64,000 nt of DNA, from the NCBI GenBank assembly GCA_002842855.1, contig PHEE01000010.1:1-64000 (forward strand), given 5' to 3'. Both the position numbers and the translations under genes were made by a program. Below the pieces are notes generated by a model. It searched no databases, was not told where the DNA came from, and saw only the letters and a program-made list of their open reading frames with translations. Shown here piece by piece: positions 7,518 to 16,880 of the stretch (positions within the stretch are counted from its first letter, which is position 1; each line of letters begins with the position of its first letter). Source of the DNA: Alphaproteobacteria bacterium HGW-Alphaproteobacteria-4. GTDB lineage: Bacteria; Pseudomonadota; Alphaproteobacteria; Rhodobacterales; Rhodobacteraceae.

Positions 7518-8563
7518 CGCAGCGCCTCGCCGTCGGGCGCGAAAAAGTGCATGTTGGCGGTGTCGGCAGACAGATGCACGCGCGCCCCCACCGGTGGCGG
7601 CGCGCGGCCATCGGCGCGTGCGATCACATCGCGCCCGCCGATGTCGATATGCGCCAGCGTTTCGGCGCCAAGCGGTTCCAGCACGCTCACGGTGCCTTCG
7701 AACAGCGCTGCCCCGTCGCTGACCCGCAGATCATCGGGGCGAATGCCCACCGTTACCGCGGCGCCGTCGGGCAGCGGCAGCGCCACAGCAACGCGGCGCC
7801 CGGCTGTGGTGATCACGCCGCCCGCATAAACCCCGTCGAGCATGTTCATCGAAGGCGCGCCGATAAACTGCGCCACGAACACATTTGCGGGCTTGTGGAA
7901 CACCTCTGCCGGGGTGCCGACCTGCTGGATATGGCCATCCTTCATGATCACGATCCGGTCGGCCATGGTCATCGCCTCGACCTGATCGTGGGTCACAAAG
8001 ATGATCGTGGTGCCGACGCGCTGGTGCAGCTTCTTGATTTCAAGGCGCATCTGGGTGCGCAATTGCGCATCGAGGTTGGAAAGCGGCTCGTCGAACAGGA
8101 ACACCGCCGGGTCGCGCACCATGGCGCGGCCAATTGCCACCCGCTGCCGCTGCCCGCCCGAAAGCTGCGCCGGTTTGCGGTCGAGGTAATCGGTCATCGA
8201 AAGAATCGCCGCGACCTCGTCGATACGCTTTTGCTTGTCGGCTTTTGGCAGTTTCGAGGTGCGCAGACCAAAGCCGATGTTCTTGCGCACGGTCATGTGC
8301 GGATAGATCGCGTAGTTCTGGAACACCATGGCGATGTCGCGGTCTTTCGGCTCCAGATGGTTCACCACCCGCTCGCCGATCAGGATCTCGCCCGAGGTCA
8401 CCTCTTCCAGCCCCGCGATCATCCGCAACGTGGTGGATTTGCCGCAGCCCGAGGGGCCGACGAACACCACGAACTCGCCATCGGCCACATCAAGGTTGAT
8501 GCCGTGCAGCACCTCGGTCTTGCCATAGGCCTTGACCAGATTTTGGATTGAAACGGTGGCCAT
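7514..8563 (-). CDS. Sugar ABC transporter ATPase, UgpC/MsmK type
   Basis: This 349-residue CUT1-type ATPase energises the two permeases of the operon. It shows Walker [10 protein letters not shown], signature [14 protein letters not shown], Walker [13 protein letters not shown] and the switch histidine in [12 protein letters not shown]-terminal OB/TOBE region (about residues 235-349) is typical of MalK-like subunits. It lies 3 bp after the lyase gene and overlaps the kinase gene as GTGA. The closest family members serve disaccharides, glycerol phosphate or polyols. Confidence 0.93.
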   Translation of the reverse strand: MATVSIQNLVKAYGKTEVLHGINLDVADGEFVVFVGPSGCGKSTTLRMIAGLEEVTSGEILIGERVVNHLEPKDRDIAMVFQNYAIYPHMTVRKNIGFGLRTSKLPKADKQKRIDEVAAILSMTDYLDRKPAQLSGGQRQRVAIGRAMVRDPAVFLFDEPLSNLDAQLRTQMRLEIKKLHQRVGTTIIFVTHDQVEAMTMADRIVIMKDGHIQQVGTPAEVFHKPANVFVAQFIGAPSMNMLDGVYAGGVITTAGRRVAVALPLPDGAAVTVGIRPDDLRVSDGAALFEGTVSVLEPLGAETLAHIDIGGRDVIARADGRAPPPVGARVHLSADTANMHFFAPDGEALR

Positions 8564-8566
8564 GGG

Positions 8567-10054
8567 TTACTCCGGTTGCAGGCGGGCAAAGGCGGCGTCA
8601 CGCGCGGCCTCGGCGGTGCGGATACGGGTTTGGCGGGTGGCAAGCGTGGTGGCAAGCGCCGCCGCCTCGCCCGCGTAGGCGGCCAGGGCGGCCTCCATCG
8701 GCTCGGGCGACGGGCCACCATACCGGGCGCGCAGCGCCACGAAACGGGCCGGGCTGACGGCTTCGGCGTAGGCAGAGGCACCCAGTGTCGGGGCACGGCC
8801 GACCTCGGCGCGAAACGCCTCGGCAAAGGCCGCGTGCCCGGCGCCAAGCGGTTTGCCAGCGGCGATCACCGCGCGGGCAGTGCGGGCGGCAACCTCATGC
8901 GCCTGCCGAAAGCTCAGGCCCTCGGTTCGCACCAAAGTATCGGCCAGTTCGGTCACGGTCACGCAGGCGGCATCCATATTGGCCGCCACCCGGTCAGCAC
9001 GCACCGAGCACGCGGGTATCAGCGCCGCAAGCAAGGCAAGCACCCGCGCACCGCTGTCGAACGCCGCATAACCGGCCACCTGCACCTCGCCCTCGCTGTC
9101 GTTCATGTCGGTGAAGGGGGTGTTGTGCATCGTGTTCACCACCGCATCGCAGCGCCCCACGGTCATGCTGGCCAAGTGGCGCAGATGTTCGATCGGCACC
9201 GGATTGCGCTTTTGCGGCATGATCGAGGAAATCTGCACGAAAGAGTTTGGCACATAAAGCTGCCCGACCTCGAACGCGGTCCAGAATTGCAGATCCTGCA
9301 CGACGCGGCCCAGATGCAGGAACATCAGCTTGATCGCCGAATAAAGCCCGGTGACGTAATCCACCGAGGCGATGCAGCCGTAGGAATTGCGCAAGGGCTG
9401 GGTAAAGCCCAGAAGTTCCGCCATGCTGTGCCGGTCGATGGCAAACCCCGAGGTGGTGATCGCGGCGGCCCCCATCGGGCAATGGTCGAGCGCCTCGCGC
9501 GCCGCCGAAAGCCGGGTGATGTCGCGCAGCAGCACCTCGATCGCGGCGCCAAGGTAGTGACCAAAGGTGGTGGGTTGCGCCGGCTGGCCATGGGTATAGG
9601 CGACGATCAGCGTGTCGCGCTCACGCCGCGCCGTGGCAATCAGCGCCTCGGCCAGCGCAAGTGCCTGCGCCATCAGCCCGTCGGCGCGGGTGCGCAGCAC
9701 CATCTTGAACACGGTATGGTCCATGTCGTTGCGCGACCGCGCGGTGTGCAACGCCCCCGCGACATCGGCGCCAAGGCGGCGCCTCAGTTCCGCCTCGACC
9801 AGAAAGAAATAGTCCTCGTGCTCGCCGGTGTAGGTAATCGCGGGCAGGTCAAGCTCGGCATCGATGGCGCTTAGCGCCCCGGCCAGCGCGGCAGCGGTTG
9901 CGCCCGGCAGAATCCCGGTTTGCGCCAACATCACCAGATGCGCGCGGTTGATGGCGCGCACCGGGCCTGCGTAATGCGCCTTTGCCGCGTCGAACAGCGG
10001 CGCCAGCACGGTGTCGCGGTAGACGGGGTCGGGGAATTGGCTGGTGTCGGTCAT
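8567..10054 (-). CDS. Argininosuccinate lyase-like protein (fumarase/aspartase superfamily) in a sugar ABC operon
   Basis: This 495-residue lyase has the superfamily motifs HTARSRND (about 103-110), the catalytic-acid region AYTHGQPAQP (about 152-161) and the mobile signature loop ISSIMPQKRNP (275-285). Relatives eliminate fumarate from a C-N bond. The genetic setting, between an ABC permease and its ATPase, argues against arginine biosynthesis. Other ArgH-like enzymes outside that pathway, such as EDDS lyase, act on aminodicarboxylic compounds. I start at ATG 10054, which overlaps the permease stop as ATGA; the longer frame to 10333 is a shadow of the permease gene. The substrate may be an aminoacyl- or succinyl-linked sugar, which is inference. 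Confidence 0.85.
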   Translation of the reverse strand: MTDTSQFPDPVYRDTVLAPLFDAAKAHYAGPVRAINRAHLVMLAQTGILPGATAAALAGALSAIDAELDLPAITYTGEHEDYFFLVEAELRRRLGADVAGALHTARSRNDMDHTVFKMVLRTRADGLMAQALALAEALIATARRERDTLIVAYTHGQPAQPTTFGHYLGAAIEVLLRDITRLSAAREALDHCPMGAAAITTSGFAIDRHSMAELLGFTQPLRNSYGCIASVDYVTGLYSAIKLMFLHLGRVVQDLQFWTAFEVGQLYVPNSFVQISSIMPQKRNPVPIEHLRHLASMTVGRCDAVVNTMHNTPFTDMNDSEGEVQVAGYAAFDSGARVLALLAALIPACSVRADRVAANMDAACVTVTELADTLVRTEGLSFRQAHEVAARTARAVIAAGKPLGAGHAAFAEAFRAEVGRAPTLGASAYAEAVSPARFVALRARYGGPSPEPMEAALAAYAGEAAALATTLATRQTRIRTAEAARDAAFARLQPE

Positions 10055-10929
10055 CCCTTCAACCCCGCCATCGCAATGCCGCGGATGATGTAGCGCTGAA
10101 AGATCAGGAACACGATCAGCGTGGGAATGGTGGCCAGCGCCGCCCCGGTCATGATCAGTTCCCAATCCACGGTCTGTTCCACCGAGAAGGTCGTCAGCCC
10201 AACCGGCAGGGTGTAAAGCTCCTGACTGTTGGTGACGATCAGCGGCCAGATGAAGGCGGTCCAGTTGCCAAGGAAGATGAAGATCGCCAGCGCCGACAGC
10301 GCGGGTGTTACCATCGGCAACGCCACCGACCACCAGATCTGAAACTCGTTCAGCCCGTCGATCCGCGCGGCCTCAAGAAAATCATCCGGCACGGTTTCAA
10401 AGAACTGCTTCATCAGAAAGGTGCCAAAGGCGGTCATCATGCCGGGGAACATGATCCCCCAATAGGTATCGAGCCAACCGAAGCTGCGCGACATCAGATA
10501 CCACGGGATCACCAGCATTTCGGTGGGAATCATCAGCGTTGAAAGGATCGCGATGAACACGATGAGGCGGCCGCGAAAGCGGAATTTGCAAAGCGCATAC
10601 CCCACCAGCGCATCGAAAAATACCGCCGAAACGGTGGTGCAGGTGGCAACGAAGAATGAATTGGCAAACCAGCGGTAAAAACGCCCGTCCGAAAGCACAT
10701 AGGCGTAGTTTTCTGCCGTCGGCTCCTTCGGGATGATGTTCAGGTTGTACATCTCGTAGGGGTATTTGAACGACGCCGAAAGCATGTAGACGATTGGCAT
10801 CACCATTACGATCGCGCCCATCGCCAGCAATGTCCAGCGGATGATCGCGGCGGGGTCGCGGGGGCCGCGGGCGCTCGCAGGTGCGCGCAGCAGCGCATCG
10901 GCCGAAGCGCGGATGTGTGTGTCGGCCAT
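10051..10929 (-). CDS. Sugar ABC transporter permease, MalG type
   Basis: This 292-residue inner-membrane permease has six predicted membrane segments. The EAA loop that contacts the ATPase is EAARIDGLNEFQIWWSVALP in the C-terminal third. The N-terminal 25 residues are polar and cytoplasmic. Its ATG overlaps the stop of the preceding permease (TGATG), and its own TGA overlaps the lyase start. Together with the MalF-type permease it forms the translocation channel. Confidence 0.93.
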   Translation of the reverse strand: MADTHIRASADALLRAPASARGPRDPAAIIRWTLLAMGAIVMVMPIVYMLSASFKYPYEMYNLNIIPKEPTAENYAYVLSDGRFYRWFANSFFVATCTTVSAVFFDALVGYALCKFRFRGRLIVFIAILSTLMIPTEMLVIPWYLMSRSFGWLDTYWGIMFPGMMTAFGTFLMKQFFETVPDDFLEAARIDGLNEFQIWWSVALPMVTPALSALAIFIFLGNWTAFIWPLIVTNSQELYTLPVGLTTFSVEQTVDWELIMTGAALATIPTLIVFLIFQRYIIRGIAMAGLKG

Positions 10930-11822
10930 CAGCGGTCCCTCATCAGGTAAAGCTGCAACAGGCTGACGATCAACAGGATCGAGAACAGAACCACCGTCTG
11001 CGCCGCCGCATAGCCCATGTCAAAACTTGAAAACGCGGTCTGATAGATCATCAGCACCAAGGGCTTGGTGCTGTCGAGCGGGCCACCGGGGTTATTGGTG
11101 GTCATGTTGAAGACCTGATCGAAGATCCGCAGAAAGCTGATCGACGAGAACACCACCAGAAACACGATGGTTGGCTTCAGCAGCGGCAGCGTGATCTCGC
11201 GCAGGATGGTCCAGTTCGACACCCCGTCAATCCGCGCCGCCTCGTAAAAACTGGTCGGAATCGCGCGCAGGCCCGCCATGAAGATGATGATCTGAAACCC
11301 GAGGCCCGCCCAGATCGCCGGTAGCAGGATTGAGGGCAGCGCATTGGTGGTCGAGTTGAGGAATGCGATCTGCTGAAACCCCAGCGAGGCGATGAAATTG
11401 TTGAACAGACCGATCGGCACCGGCTGGTAGAACCAGCGCCAGACCCAGGCCATCGCCACTGTCGAGGTCAGAAACGGCAAAAAGTAAAGCGCGCGCAGCG
11501 TGCTGTGCAAAAAGCGCACCTTGTCGAGATGGTAGGCAATGGCAAAGCTGATGACCAGCGACGCCGGGGTGCCGAGGATCAGATAGACAAAGGTGTTGCG
11601 AAACACCTTCCAGAACACCGGGTCGTTGTAAAGCTTGATGTAATTGTCAAACCCGGCCCACTGCCGGATGCCCAGCATGTTCCATTTTTGAAAGCTCAGC
11701 ACGATTGCGTCGGCGGTGGGGTAAAAGCGGATCACCACATAAAAAAGCACCGGCAGGGCCAGAAAGCCCCATGCCCAGACCACCTGTTTCTGGCTGATCG
11801 AAAGGTTGCGGTAGAACTTCAT
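10929..11822 (-). CDS. Sugar ABC transporter permease, MalF type
   Basis: This 297-residue permease has six membrane segments and an EAA loop EAARIDGVSNWTILREITLP. The longer open frame to 12092 would read through the binding-protein gene and the hairpin. ATG 11822 (MKFYRNLSIS) begins a normal MalF-type N-terminus, so I start there. A GC-rich hairpin lies between this gene and the upstream binding-protein gene. Confidence 0.93.
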   Translation of the reverse strand: MKFYRNLSISQKQVVWAWGFLALPVLFYVVIRFYPTADAIVLSFQKWNMLGIRQWAGFDNYIKLYNDPVFWKVFRNTFVYLILGTPASLVISFAIAYHLDKVRFLHSTLRALYFLPFLTSTVAMAWVWRWFYQPVPIGLFNNFIASLGFQQIAFLNSTTNALPSILLPAIWAGLGFQIIIFMAGLRAIPTSFYEAARIDGVSNWTILREITLPLLKPTIVFLVVFSSISFLRIFDQVFNMTTNNPGGPLDSTKPLVLMIYQTAFSSFDMGYAAAQTVVLFSILLIVSLLQLYLMRDR

Positions 11823-11872
11823 GGGGCCCCCCGTTGGCAAAATCTGCGCGCCTGCTTTCCGTCCGCGCGAAA

Positions 11873-11896
11873 GCGGGCCCCGTTTCCGGGGCCCGC
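11873..11896 (-). terminator. Intercistronic hairpin between binding-protein and permease genes
   Basis: GCGGGCCCCG (11873-11882) pairs perfectly with CGGGGCCCGC (11887-11896) around a 4-nt loop. It lies 11 bp after the binding-protein stop and has no T-run. In maltose-type operons a structure here protects the upstream message and lowers expression of the permease relative to the binding protein. A similar hairpin sits at the matching point of the opp operon. Confidence 0.7.
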
Positions 11897-11907
11897 CGTT
11901 CAGGGGG

Positions 11908-13164
11908 TCACTTCGCGTAGTAGCTGTCGAGCAGCGCCTGTTCGGCGGCGGCGGCTGCCGCAAGGCTGTCTGCCGCGCTCTGACCTTGCAGGAAGATCCG
12001 GCTGACGGCATCGACCAGCACCTGACGTTGGCCGCTTTCATCGGCAAAGATCGTCGCGTGGCCGTAGCCCAGACCCTTGATGAAGGGGCCAAAGACCGGG
12101 TCGGCGATGTTCGCTTCGGTCAGTGCCGCCGAGGGCTTGGCGGGCAACTCGCCCACGGTATCAAGCCAGATCTGCATCGCCTCATCCGAGGTGATGTAAT
12201 CCATGAACTTCACCGCAGCGTCATACTTTTCGCCCTGCGCCTTGGTGGTGATCGCATTCACCCAGTAGCTCGCGTAGTTCGATTGCGTGCCGTCGGGTCC
12301 GGCCGGAAGTTCGGCAACGCCCCATTCAAGCCCGCGCGTGTCCTTCAGCGCGCCGATCCGGAACGAGCCGTCGATGTGCATGCCCGCGCGGCCCGCCTTG
12401 AACGCCGCCTGCGGCTCGTCCATGAAGGTTGACGAGGTCACGCCCAGCGTCTGTTCAAGGCTGGTGTAGAATTCAAGCGCCGCGACACCTTCGGGGGTGT
12501 TGTAGGTAACGGTGCGGTAGTCATCGGTGTAGGGCACGGCACCAAATTGGCGCAGCAGCACTTCGCGGAACCACTGGTGGTCTTGTGCGGTCATGCCCGA
12601 GGTGATGCCTTCCACGGTGATGTTGCCCGCGCCGTCCTTCTTGGTGATCTTCTGCGCGATCTCGACCATCTCTGCCAGCGTGGCAGGCGGCGCGGTAACA
12701 CCGGCCTCGGCGAAAAGCTTGGTGTTGTAGAACAGCGCAAGCGACCGCACGGCGGTCGGCAACGCCATGTACTTGCCGTCGATCTTCATCGCCTGCACCA
12801 TCGGGAAGAACTCGGCCTCGATACGCGCGGCAGGGAAGGTGGCCTCGGGCAGCGGCTGGATCAGCTCGGCCTGCACATAGTCATTGAGCCAGCCGTAGAA
12901 TAGTTGCACCACATCCGGCCCCTCGCCCGCCGGAATCGCGGCGGCCACCTTGGTGCGGTAATCGGCGTAGGGGAAGGTCGATTGCTTCACCGTGATGCCG
13001 GGGTTGGCGGCCTCGAAATTGGCGATAAGCTTGTCCATCGCGGTGATGCGGGCGTCGAAGATATACTGCCAGTATTCGATCTCGACCGCGCTCACAGCAC
13101 CCGCCGACAACATGGCGGCAAGACTGGTGGTGGCGGCAAGCGTCAGCGTTCTGATGGCTTTCAT
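11908..13164 (-). CDS. Sugar ABC transporter substrate-binding protein
   Basis: This 418-residue periplasmic protein belongs to the MalE-like extracellular solute-binding family. A signal peptide is clear (MKAIRTLTLAATTSLAAMLS..., cleaved after VSA near residue 26), and the mature start VEIEYWQYIF is typical of the family. I start at ATG 13164 because AGAGGA lies about 6 bp upstream; the longer frame to 13290 runs into the operator region. It is the first gene of the operon and is divergent from a ROK regulator. The ligand is unknown. Confidence 0.92.
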   Translation of the reverse strand: MKAIRTLTLAATTSLAAMLSAGAVSAVEIEYWQYIFDARITAMDKLIANFEAANPGITVKQSTFPYADYRTKVAAAIPAGEGPDVVQLFYGWLNDYVQAELIQPLPEATFPAARIEAEFFPMVQAMKIDGKYMALPTAVRSLALFYNTKLFAEAGVTAPPATLAEMVEIAQKITKKDGAGNITVEGITSGMTAQDHQWFREVLLRQFGAVPYTDDYRTVTYNTPEGVAALEFYTSLEQTLGVTSSTFMDEPQAAFKAGRAGMHIDGSFRIGALKDTRGLEWGVAELPAGPDGTQSNYASYWVNAITTKAQGEKYDAAVKFMDYITSDEAMQIWLDTVGELPAKPSAALTEANIADPVFGPFIKGLGYGHATIFADESGQRQVLVDAVSRIFLQGQSAADSLAAAAAAEQALLDSYYAK

Positions 13165-13293
13165 GGTCGTCCTCTCGGTTGGGCGGTGCGTTTGCGGCGC
13201 CGCGATTTTCTCCCTGTCCCCTTGTGTCAGCCGGGGCCGACGGGGCTCTTTCATGCGAACGAGTGTTGACGGCTTCCGCTCAAAGATCAATAG

Positions 13294-13316
13294 TTAATTC
13301 AAACCGTTTGAGTTAA
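13294..13316. promoter_or_regulatory. Palindromic operator between the sugar operon and the ROK regulator gene
   Basis: TTAATTCAAAC (13294-13304), a central C, and GTTTGAGTTAA (13306-13316) form a 23-bp palindrome with one mismatch. It lies in the 161-bp divergent region, 10 bp before the ROK start and directly before its AAGGAG. A TTGAC element at 13266-13270 could be the -35 of the ROK promoter. ROK regulators bind such dyads and release them when sugar binds. Confidence 0.65.
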
Positions 13317-13325
13317 GGAGACAGA

Positions 13326-14525
13326 GTGATTCATCGCCACGCGCATATTGCCGGCACAAACTCGGAGCGCACCAAGGCGCATAACCGCCGGGTGGTGCTG
13401 GGCTATGTGCAGCGCGGCGCGGGCGCAGGGCGGGCCGAGATCGCGCGCGCTTGCGGGCTGAGCACACAGACCGTTTCCAACCTGATCGGAGAGCTTGAGA
13501 CCGAGGGGCTGGTGCTTGCCGCGGGGCGGCGACGCGCGGCGCGCGGGCAACCGCCGGTGGTCTATGCGTTCAACCCCGATGGCGCCGCGGCATTGGGGTT
13601 CGAGGTGCGGCCCGACGCGCTGGTGATGGTGCTGAGCAATCTCGGCGGCCGCATTCTGGCCAGCCGCCAGGTTCCACTGGCGAGCGCCGCGCCCGAGGCG
13701 GTGTTCAAGCTGATGGCGCATCTTGCGGCCGAAGCGCAGCGCGCGGCCCCAGGCCATCGGCTGATCGGCGCCGGGCTGGTAATCCCCGGCCCGTTCGGCG
13801 TTGAAGGGCTGAGTGCTGCCGGTGCCACCGTGCTGCCGGGCTGGAGCGCCGAGGCCGCCGCCGCGGGCGCCGCCGAGGCGCTTGGCCTGCCGGTGTTGCT
13901 GGAAAAAGACGCAACCGCCGCCGCCATTGCCGAGCGCATGGCAGGGGCCGCGCAGGGGCTCGACAACTTTTGCTACCTCTACTTTGGCACCGGTCTTGGC
14001 CTTGGCGTGATCGCCCAGGGGCTGCCGCAGCGCGGCGCCTTTGGCAATGCGGGCGAGGTTGGGCATGTGGTGGTGCGCCCCGGCGGCCTGCCCTGCGATT
14101 GCCACAACCGTGGCTGCCTTGAACAATACGCAAGCCGCATGGCGCTGCTGCGGCATCTGGCGTCGCGCGGGCTGCTGTCGGGCGAGGATGACCCCGATGC
14201 AGTGGCGCTTGCGCTGCTCGCAGCAGCGGATGCGGGGCTGGCGGAGTGGCTCGATGACGCAGCATCGGCATTGTCGCAAGCGGTGGGGCTTTTGGAGAAC
14301 CTGTTTGATCCGCAGGCGGTTATCCTTGGCGGCGCGCTGCCCGACGCACTGCTTGATGATCTTGTCGACCGTCTCGATCTGCCGCCCGGTTCGGTGGCGC
14401 GGCGCAGCGCGCGGCAGTTGCCGCGGGTGCTGCGCGGTGCCTCTGGCCCCACCACCGCCGCGCTTGGCGCAGCCGCGCTGGTGATCCACGATACCGTGAC
14501 ACCGCGGCTTGACACCGCCCCCTGA
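13326..14525 (+). CDS. ROK-family transcriptional regulator
   Basis: This 399-residue protein has an N-terminal winged helix (residues about 20-75, RAEIARACGLSTQTVSNLIG) and a ROK sugar-kinase-like domain. The domain has a glycine-rich phosphate loop region (YFGTGLGLGV) and the ROK zinc motif CDCHNRGCLEQY. It starts with GTG 13326, preceded by AAGGAG at 5 bp. It is divergent from the sugar ABC operon and is probably its repressor, with a sugar or sugar phosphate as inducer. Confidence 0.9.
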   Translation: MIHRHAHIAGTNSERTKAHNRRVVLGYVQRGAGAGRAEIARACGLSTQTVSNLIGELETEGLVLAAGRRRAARGQPPVVYAFNPDGAAALGFEVRPDALVMVLSNLGGRILASRQVPLASAAPEAVFKLMAHLAAEAQRAAPGHRLIGAGLVIPGPFGVEGLSAAGATVLPGWSAEAAAAGAAEALGLPVLLEKDATAAAIAERMAGAAQGLDNFCYLYFGTGLGLGVIAQGLPQRGAFGNAGEVGHVVVRPGGLPCDCHNRGCLEQYASRMALLRHLASRGLLSGEDDPDAVALALLAAADAGLAEWLDDAASALSQAVGLLENLFDPQAVILGGALPDALLDDLVDRLDLPPGSVARRSARQLPRVLRGASGPTTAALGAAALVIHDTVTPRLDTAP

Positions 14526-14549
14526 AGCCCATCCCTGAAAGGCCCGCCG

Positions 14550-16880
14550 ATGCCGATGACCGATGCCGCCCGCATTTCAGCCCAACGCACCGCCCCTGCC
14601 GGGCTGATGCTCTGGCGCGCCTTGCAACCGTTGCGCGGACTTGTGCGATTCATGAACACCGGCGCGCACCCAGATGATGAAACCTCGGGCATGCTGGCGG
14701 CACTTAGCTTGCGCGACGGCCTTTCCATCGCCTATGCGTGCTCGACCCGTGGCGAGGGTGGCCAGAACGACCTTGGCCGCGAGGCAGGCGCCGACCTTGG
14801 CACCCTGCGCACCGCCGAAATGGAGCGTGCCTGCGATGTGCTGGGGTTGAGCATGTACTGGCTTTCCACCAGCCCCGAAGACCCGATCACCGATTTCGGC
14901 TTTTCCAAATCGGGGGTCGAGACATTGGGCAAATGGGGCCACGCGCGCACCCTGCGCCGTCTGGTCGAGATCATCCGTGCCGACCGCCCCGACATCATCT
15001 GCCCGACCTTCCTCGATATTCCCGGCCAGCACGGCCACCACCGCGCCATGACGCAAGCCGCGCATGAGGCGATGGCCGCTGCCGCCGACCCCGGTTTCGA
15101 GGCCGAGGGCGCGCCCTGGGCGGTGGCCAAGCTCTATCTGCCCGCATGGTCCGGCGCGGGCGATGCCTATGACGACGACCTGCCGCCGCCGCCCGAAACA
15201 GTGCGGGTGCCCGGCGCCGGGCGCGAGCCGGTTTCGGGCTGGAGCTGGGAAGAGATCGGCCAGCATTCGCGGGTGTTTCATGCCACACAGGGCATGGGGC
15301 GCTGGCTTGGCGGCGCCGAGGGCGCGGGCTGGCCGCTGCATCTGGCGCAAAGCCGGGTGGGCGATGACCACGGCGCGCTGACCGACAACCTGCCCGGCAG
15401 CTTTTCCGATCTGGCGCCCGGCATGCCCGAAGCTGCGGCGCTCGATGCGGCACTGGCGCGCACGGTCGCGGCCTACCCCGACCCTGCCGAGGTGCTGCAC
15501 GCCGCCGATGCCGCCCTCGCGGCCTTGCGTGTGCTGCGCAGCCGCTGCCCGCCCGCGCTGGCCGATGCGCTGCTGCACCGCCTTGCACGCAAGAAGCGCG
15601 AACTGGCCCGTGTGATCCTGCTTGCCTCGGGCATCCGCGCCGAAGGGCGGCTGGCCGCAGACCACGCCCGCCCCGGCGAAACCGTGGCCGCCGCGCTGTC
15701 GCTGCATGTGCCGCAAGGCCCGGTCACCGCGCGGCTTGCATGGCAGGTGCCGCCGGGCTGGTCCGCCAGCGACAGCGCCATTACGCTTGCCGAAGGCGCC
15801 GCCGAGACCGACCCCTACCCCGCCAGCTATCACCCCGGCCAGCCGCGCGGCCCGGTGGCGCTGCACCTGCACATGACCACGCCGTTGCAGGAACTGGCGC
15901 TGACGCTGCCCACCGAGCGCCCGCTGCTGGTGCTGCCCCGCCATGAGGCGCGGGTAGAGCCCGCCGCCCAGATATTCAACCGGCTCAGCCCCCGCTCGCT
16001 GCCCCTGCGGCTGACCGAAGGCGCGAGCCTGGAATTGCCCGAGGGCTGGCGGCTGGAAGGCACAGGGGCGCATGCGATGCTGCACGTTCCCGCCACCGCC
16101 CCCGCCGGGGTGTCGCTGCTGCCGCTTCATATCGGCGGCCAGGCGGCGCGCAGCGTTACCCGCATCGACCACGCCCACACCGGCCCGCTGATTCGCTCGG
16201 CCCGCGCGCAACTGCGGCTTTGCGTGGCCGATGTGGCGCTGCCAAAGGCGCGCATCGGCTATGTCGGCGGCGGCAACGACCGGGTGGACCACTGGCTGCG
16301 GGCAATCGGCGCCGACGTGGCCAGCCTTGATGATGCGGCACTTACGCCCGCAGGGCTGGCCGACCTAGACACATTGGTGATCGGCATTTTCGCGCTGAAA
16401 ACCCGGCCCCGGCTGGCGGCGTTGATGCCGCAAGTGCACGCATGGGTGCGCGCCGGTGGCAACCTCGTGACACTCTACCACCGCCCATGGGATAACTGGT
16501 CGCCCGAGGCCACGCCGCCCGCGCGGCTTGAAATTGGCAAACCCTCGCTGCGCTGGCGGGTGACCGATGAAGGCGCCTCCGTGCGCCACCTTCAGCCCGA
16601 CCACCCGCTGCTGACCGGGCCAAACCGCATCGGCCCTGAAGACTGGCAGGGTTGGGTAAAGGAACGCGGTCTCTATTTCGCCAAAAGCTGGGATGCCGCC
16701 TATCTGCCGCTGTTGGAAATGGCCGACCCCGGCGAGGCGCCGCACCAGGGCGCGCTCGTGTCGGCAGAGATCGGCAAAGGGCGCCACAGCCATTGCGCCC
16801 TGATCCTGCATTTGCAGATGGAGGCGCTGGTGCCCGGTGGCTTCCGGCTGATGGCCAACCTCTGCGCCCCGGCGCGATGA
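14550..16880 (+). CDS. Large PIG-L family deacetylase with C-terminal GATase-like region
   Basis: This 776-residue protein has an N-terminal LmbE/PIG-L zinc deacetylase domain (about residues 30-260). Its metal and catalytic residues are in AHPDDE (39-44) and GQHGHHRAM (159-167). PIG-L enzymes remove N-acetyl groups from glucosamine-containing compounds. A central beta-rich region (about 370-570) follows, and then a class I glutamine-amidotransferase-like fold (IGYVGGGNDRVDHWLRAIGA, near 577). No secretion signal is seen, so it acts in the cytoplasm. It follows the ROK gene by 24 bp and overlaps the DMT transporter as ATGA. This links deacetylation to the imported sugar. Confidence 0.87.
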   Translation: MPMTDAARISAQRTAPAGLMLWRALQPLRGLVRFMNTGAHPDDETSGMLAALSLRDGLSIAYACSTRGEGGQNDLGREAGADLGTLRTAEMERACDVLGLSMYWLSTSPEDPITDFGFSKSGVETLGKWGHARTLRRLVEIIRADRPDIICPTFLDIPGQHGHHRAMTQAAHEAMAAAADPGFEAEGAPWAVAKLYLPAWSGAGDAYDDDLPPPPETVRVPGAGREPVSGWSWEEIGQHSRVFHATQGMGRWLGGAEGAGWPLHLAQSRVGDDHGALTDNLPGSFSDLAPGMPEAAALDAALARTVAAYPDPAEVLHAADAALAALRVLRSRCPPALADALLHRLARKKRELARVILLASGIRAEGRLAADHARPGETVAAALSLHVPQGPVTARLAWQVPPGWSASDSAITLAEGAAETDPYPASYHPGQPRGPVALHLHMTTPLQELALTLPTERPLLVLPRHEARVEPAAQIFNRLSPRSLPLRLTEGASLELPEGWRLEGTGAHAMLHVPATAPAGVSLLPLHIGGQAARSVTRIDHAHTGPLIRSARAQLRLCVADVALPKARIGYVGGGNDRVDHWLRAIGADVASLDDAALTPAGLADLDTLVIGIFALKTRPRLAALMPQVHAWVRAGGNLVTLYHRPWDNWSPEATPPARLEIGKPSLRWRVTDEGASVRHLQPDHPLLTGPNRIGPEDWQGWVKERGLYFAKSWDAAYLPLLEMADPGEAPHQGALVSAEIGKGRHSHCALILHLQMEALVPGGFRLMANLCAPAR

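Noticed and set aside
10055-10333. N-terminal extension of the ArgH-like lyase
   Set aside because: The extra 93 codons are out of frame within the permease gene and have shadow composition.
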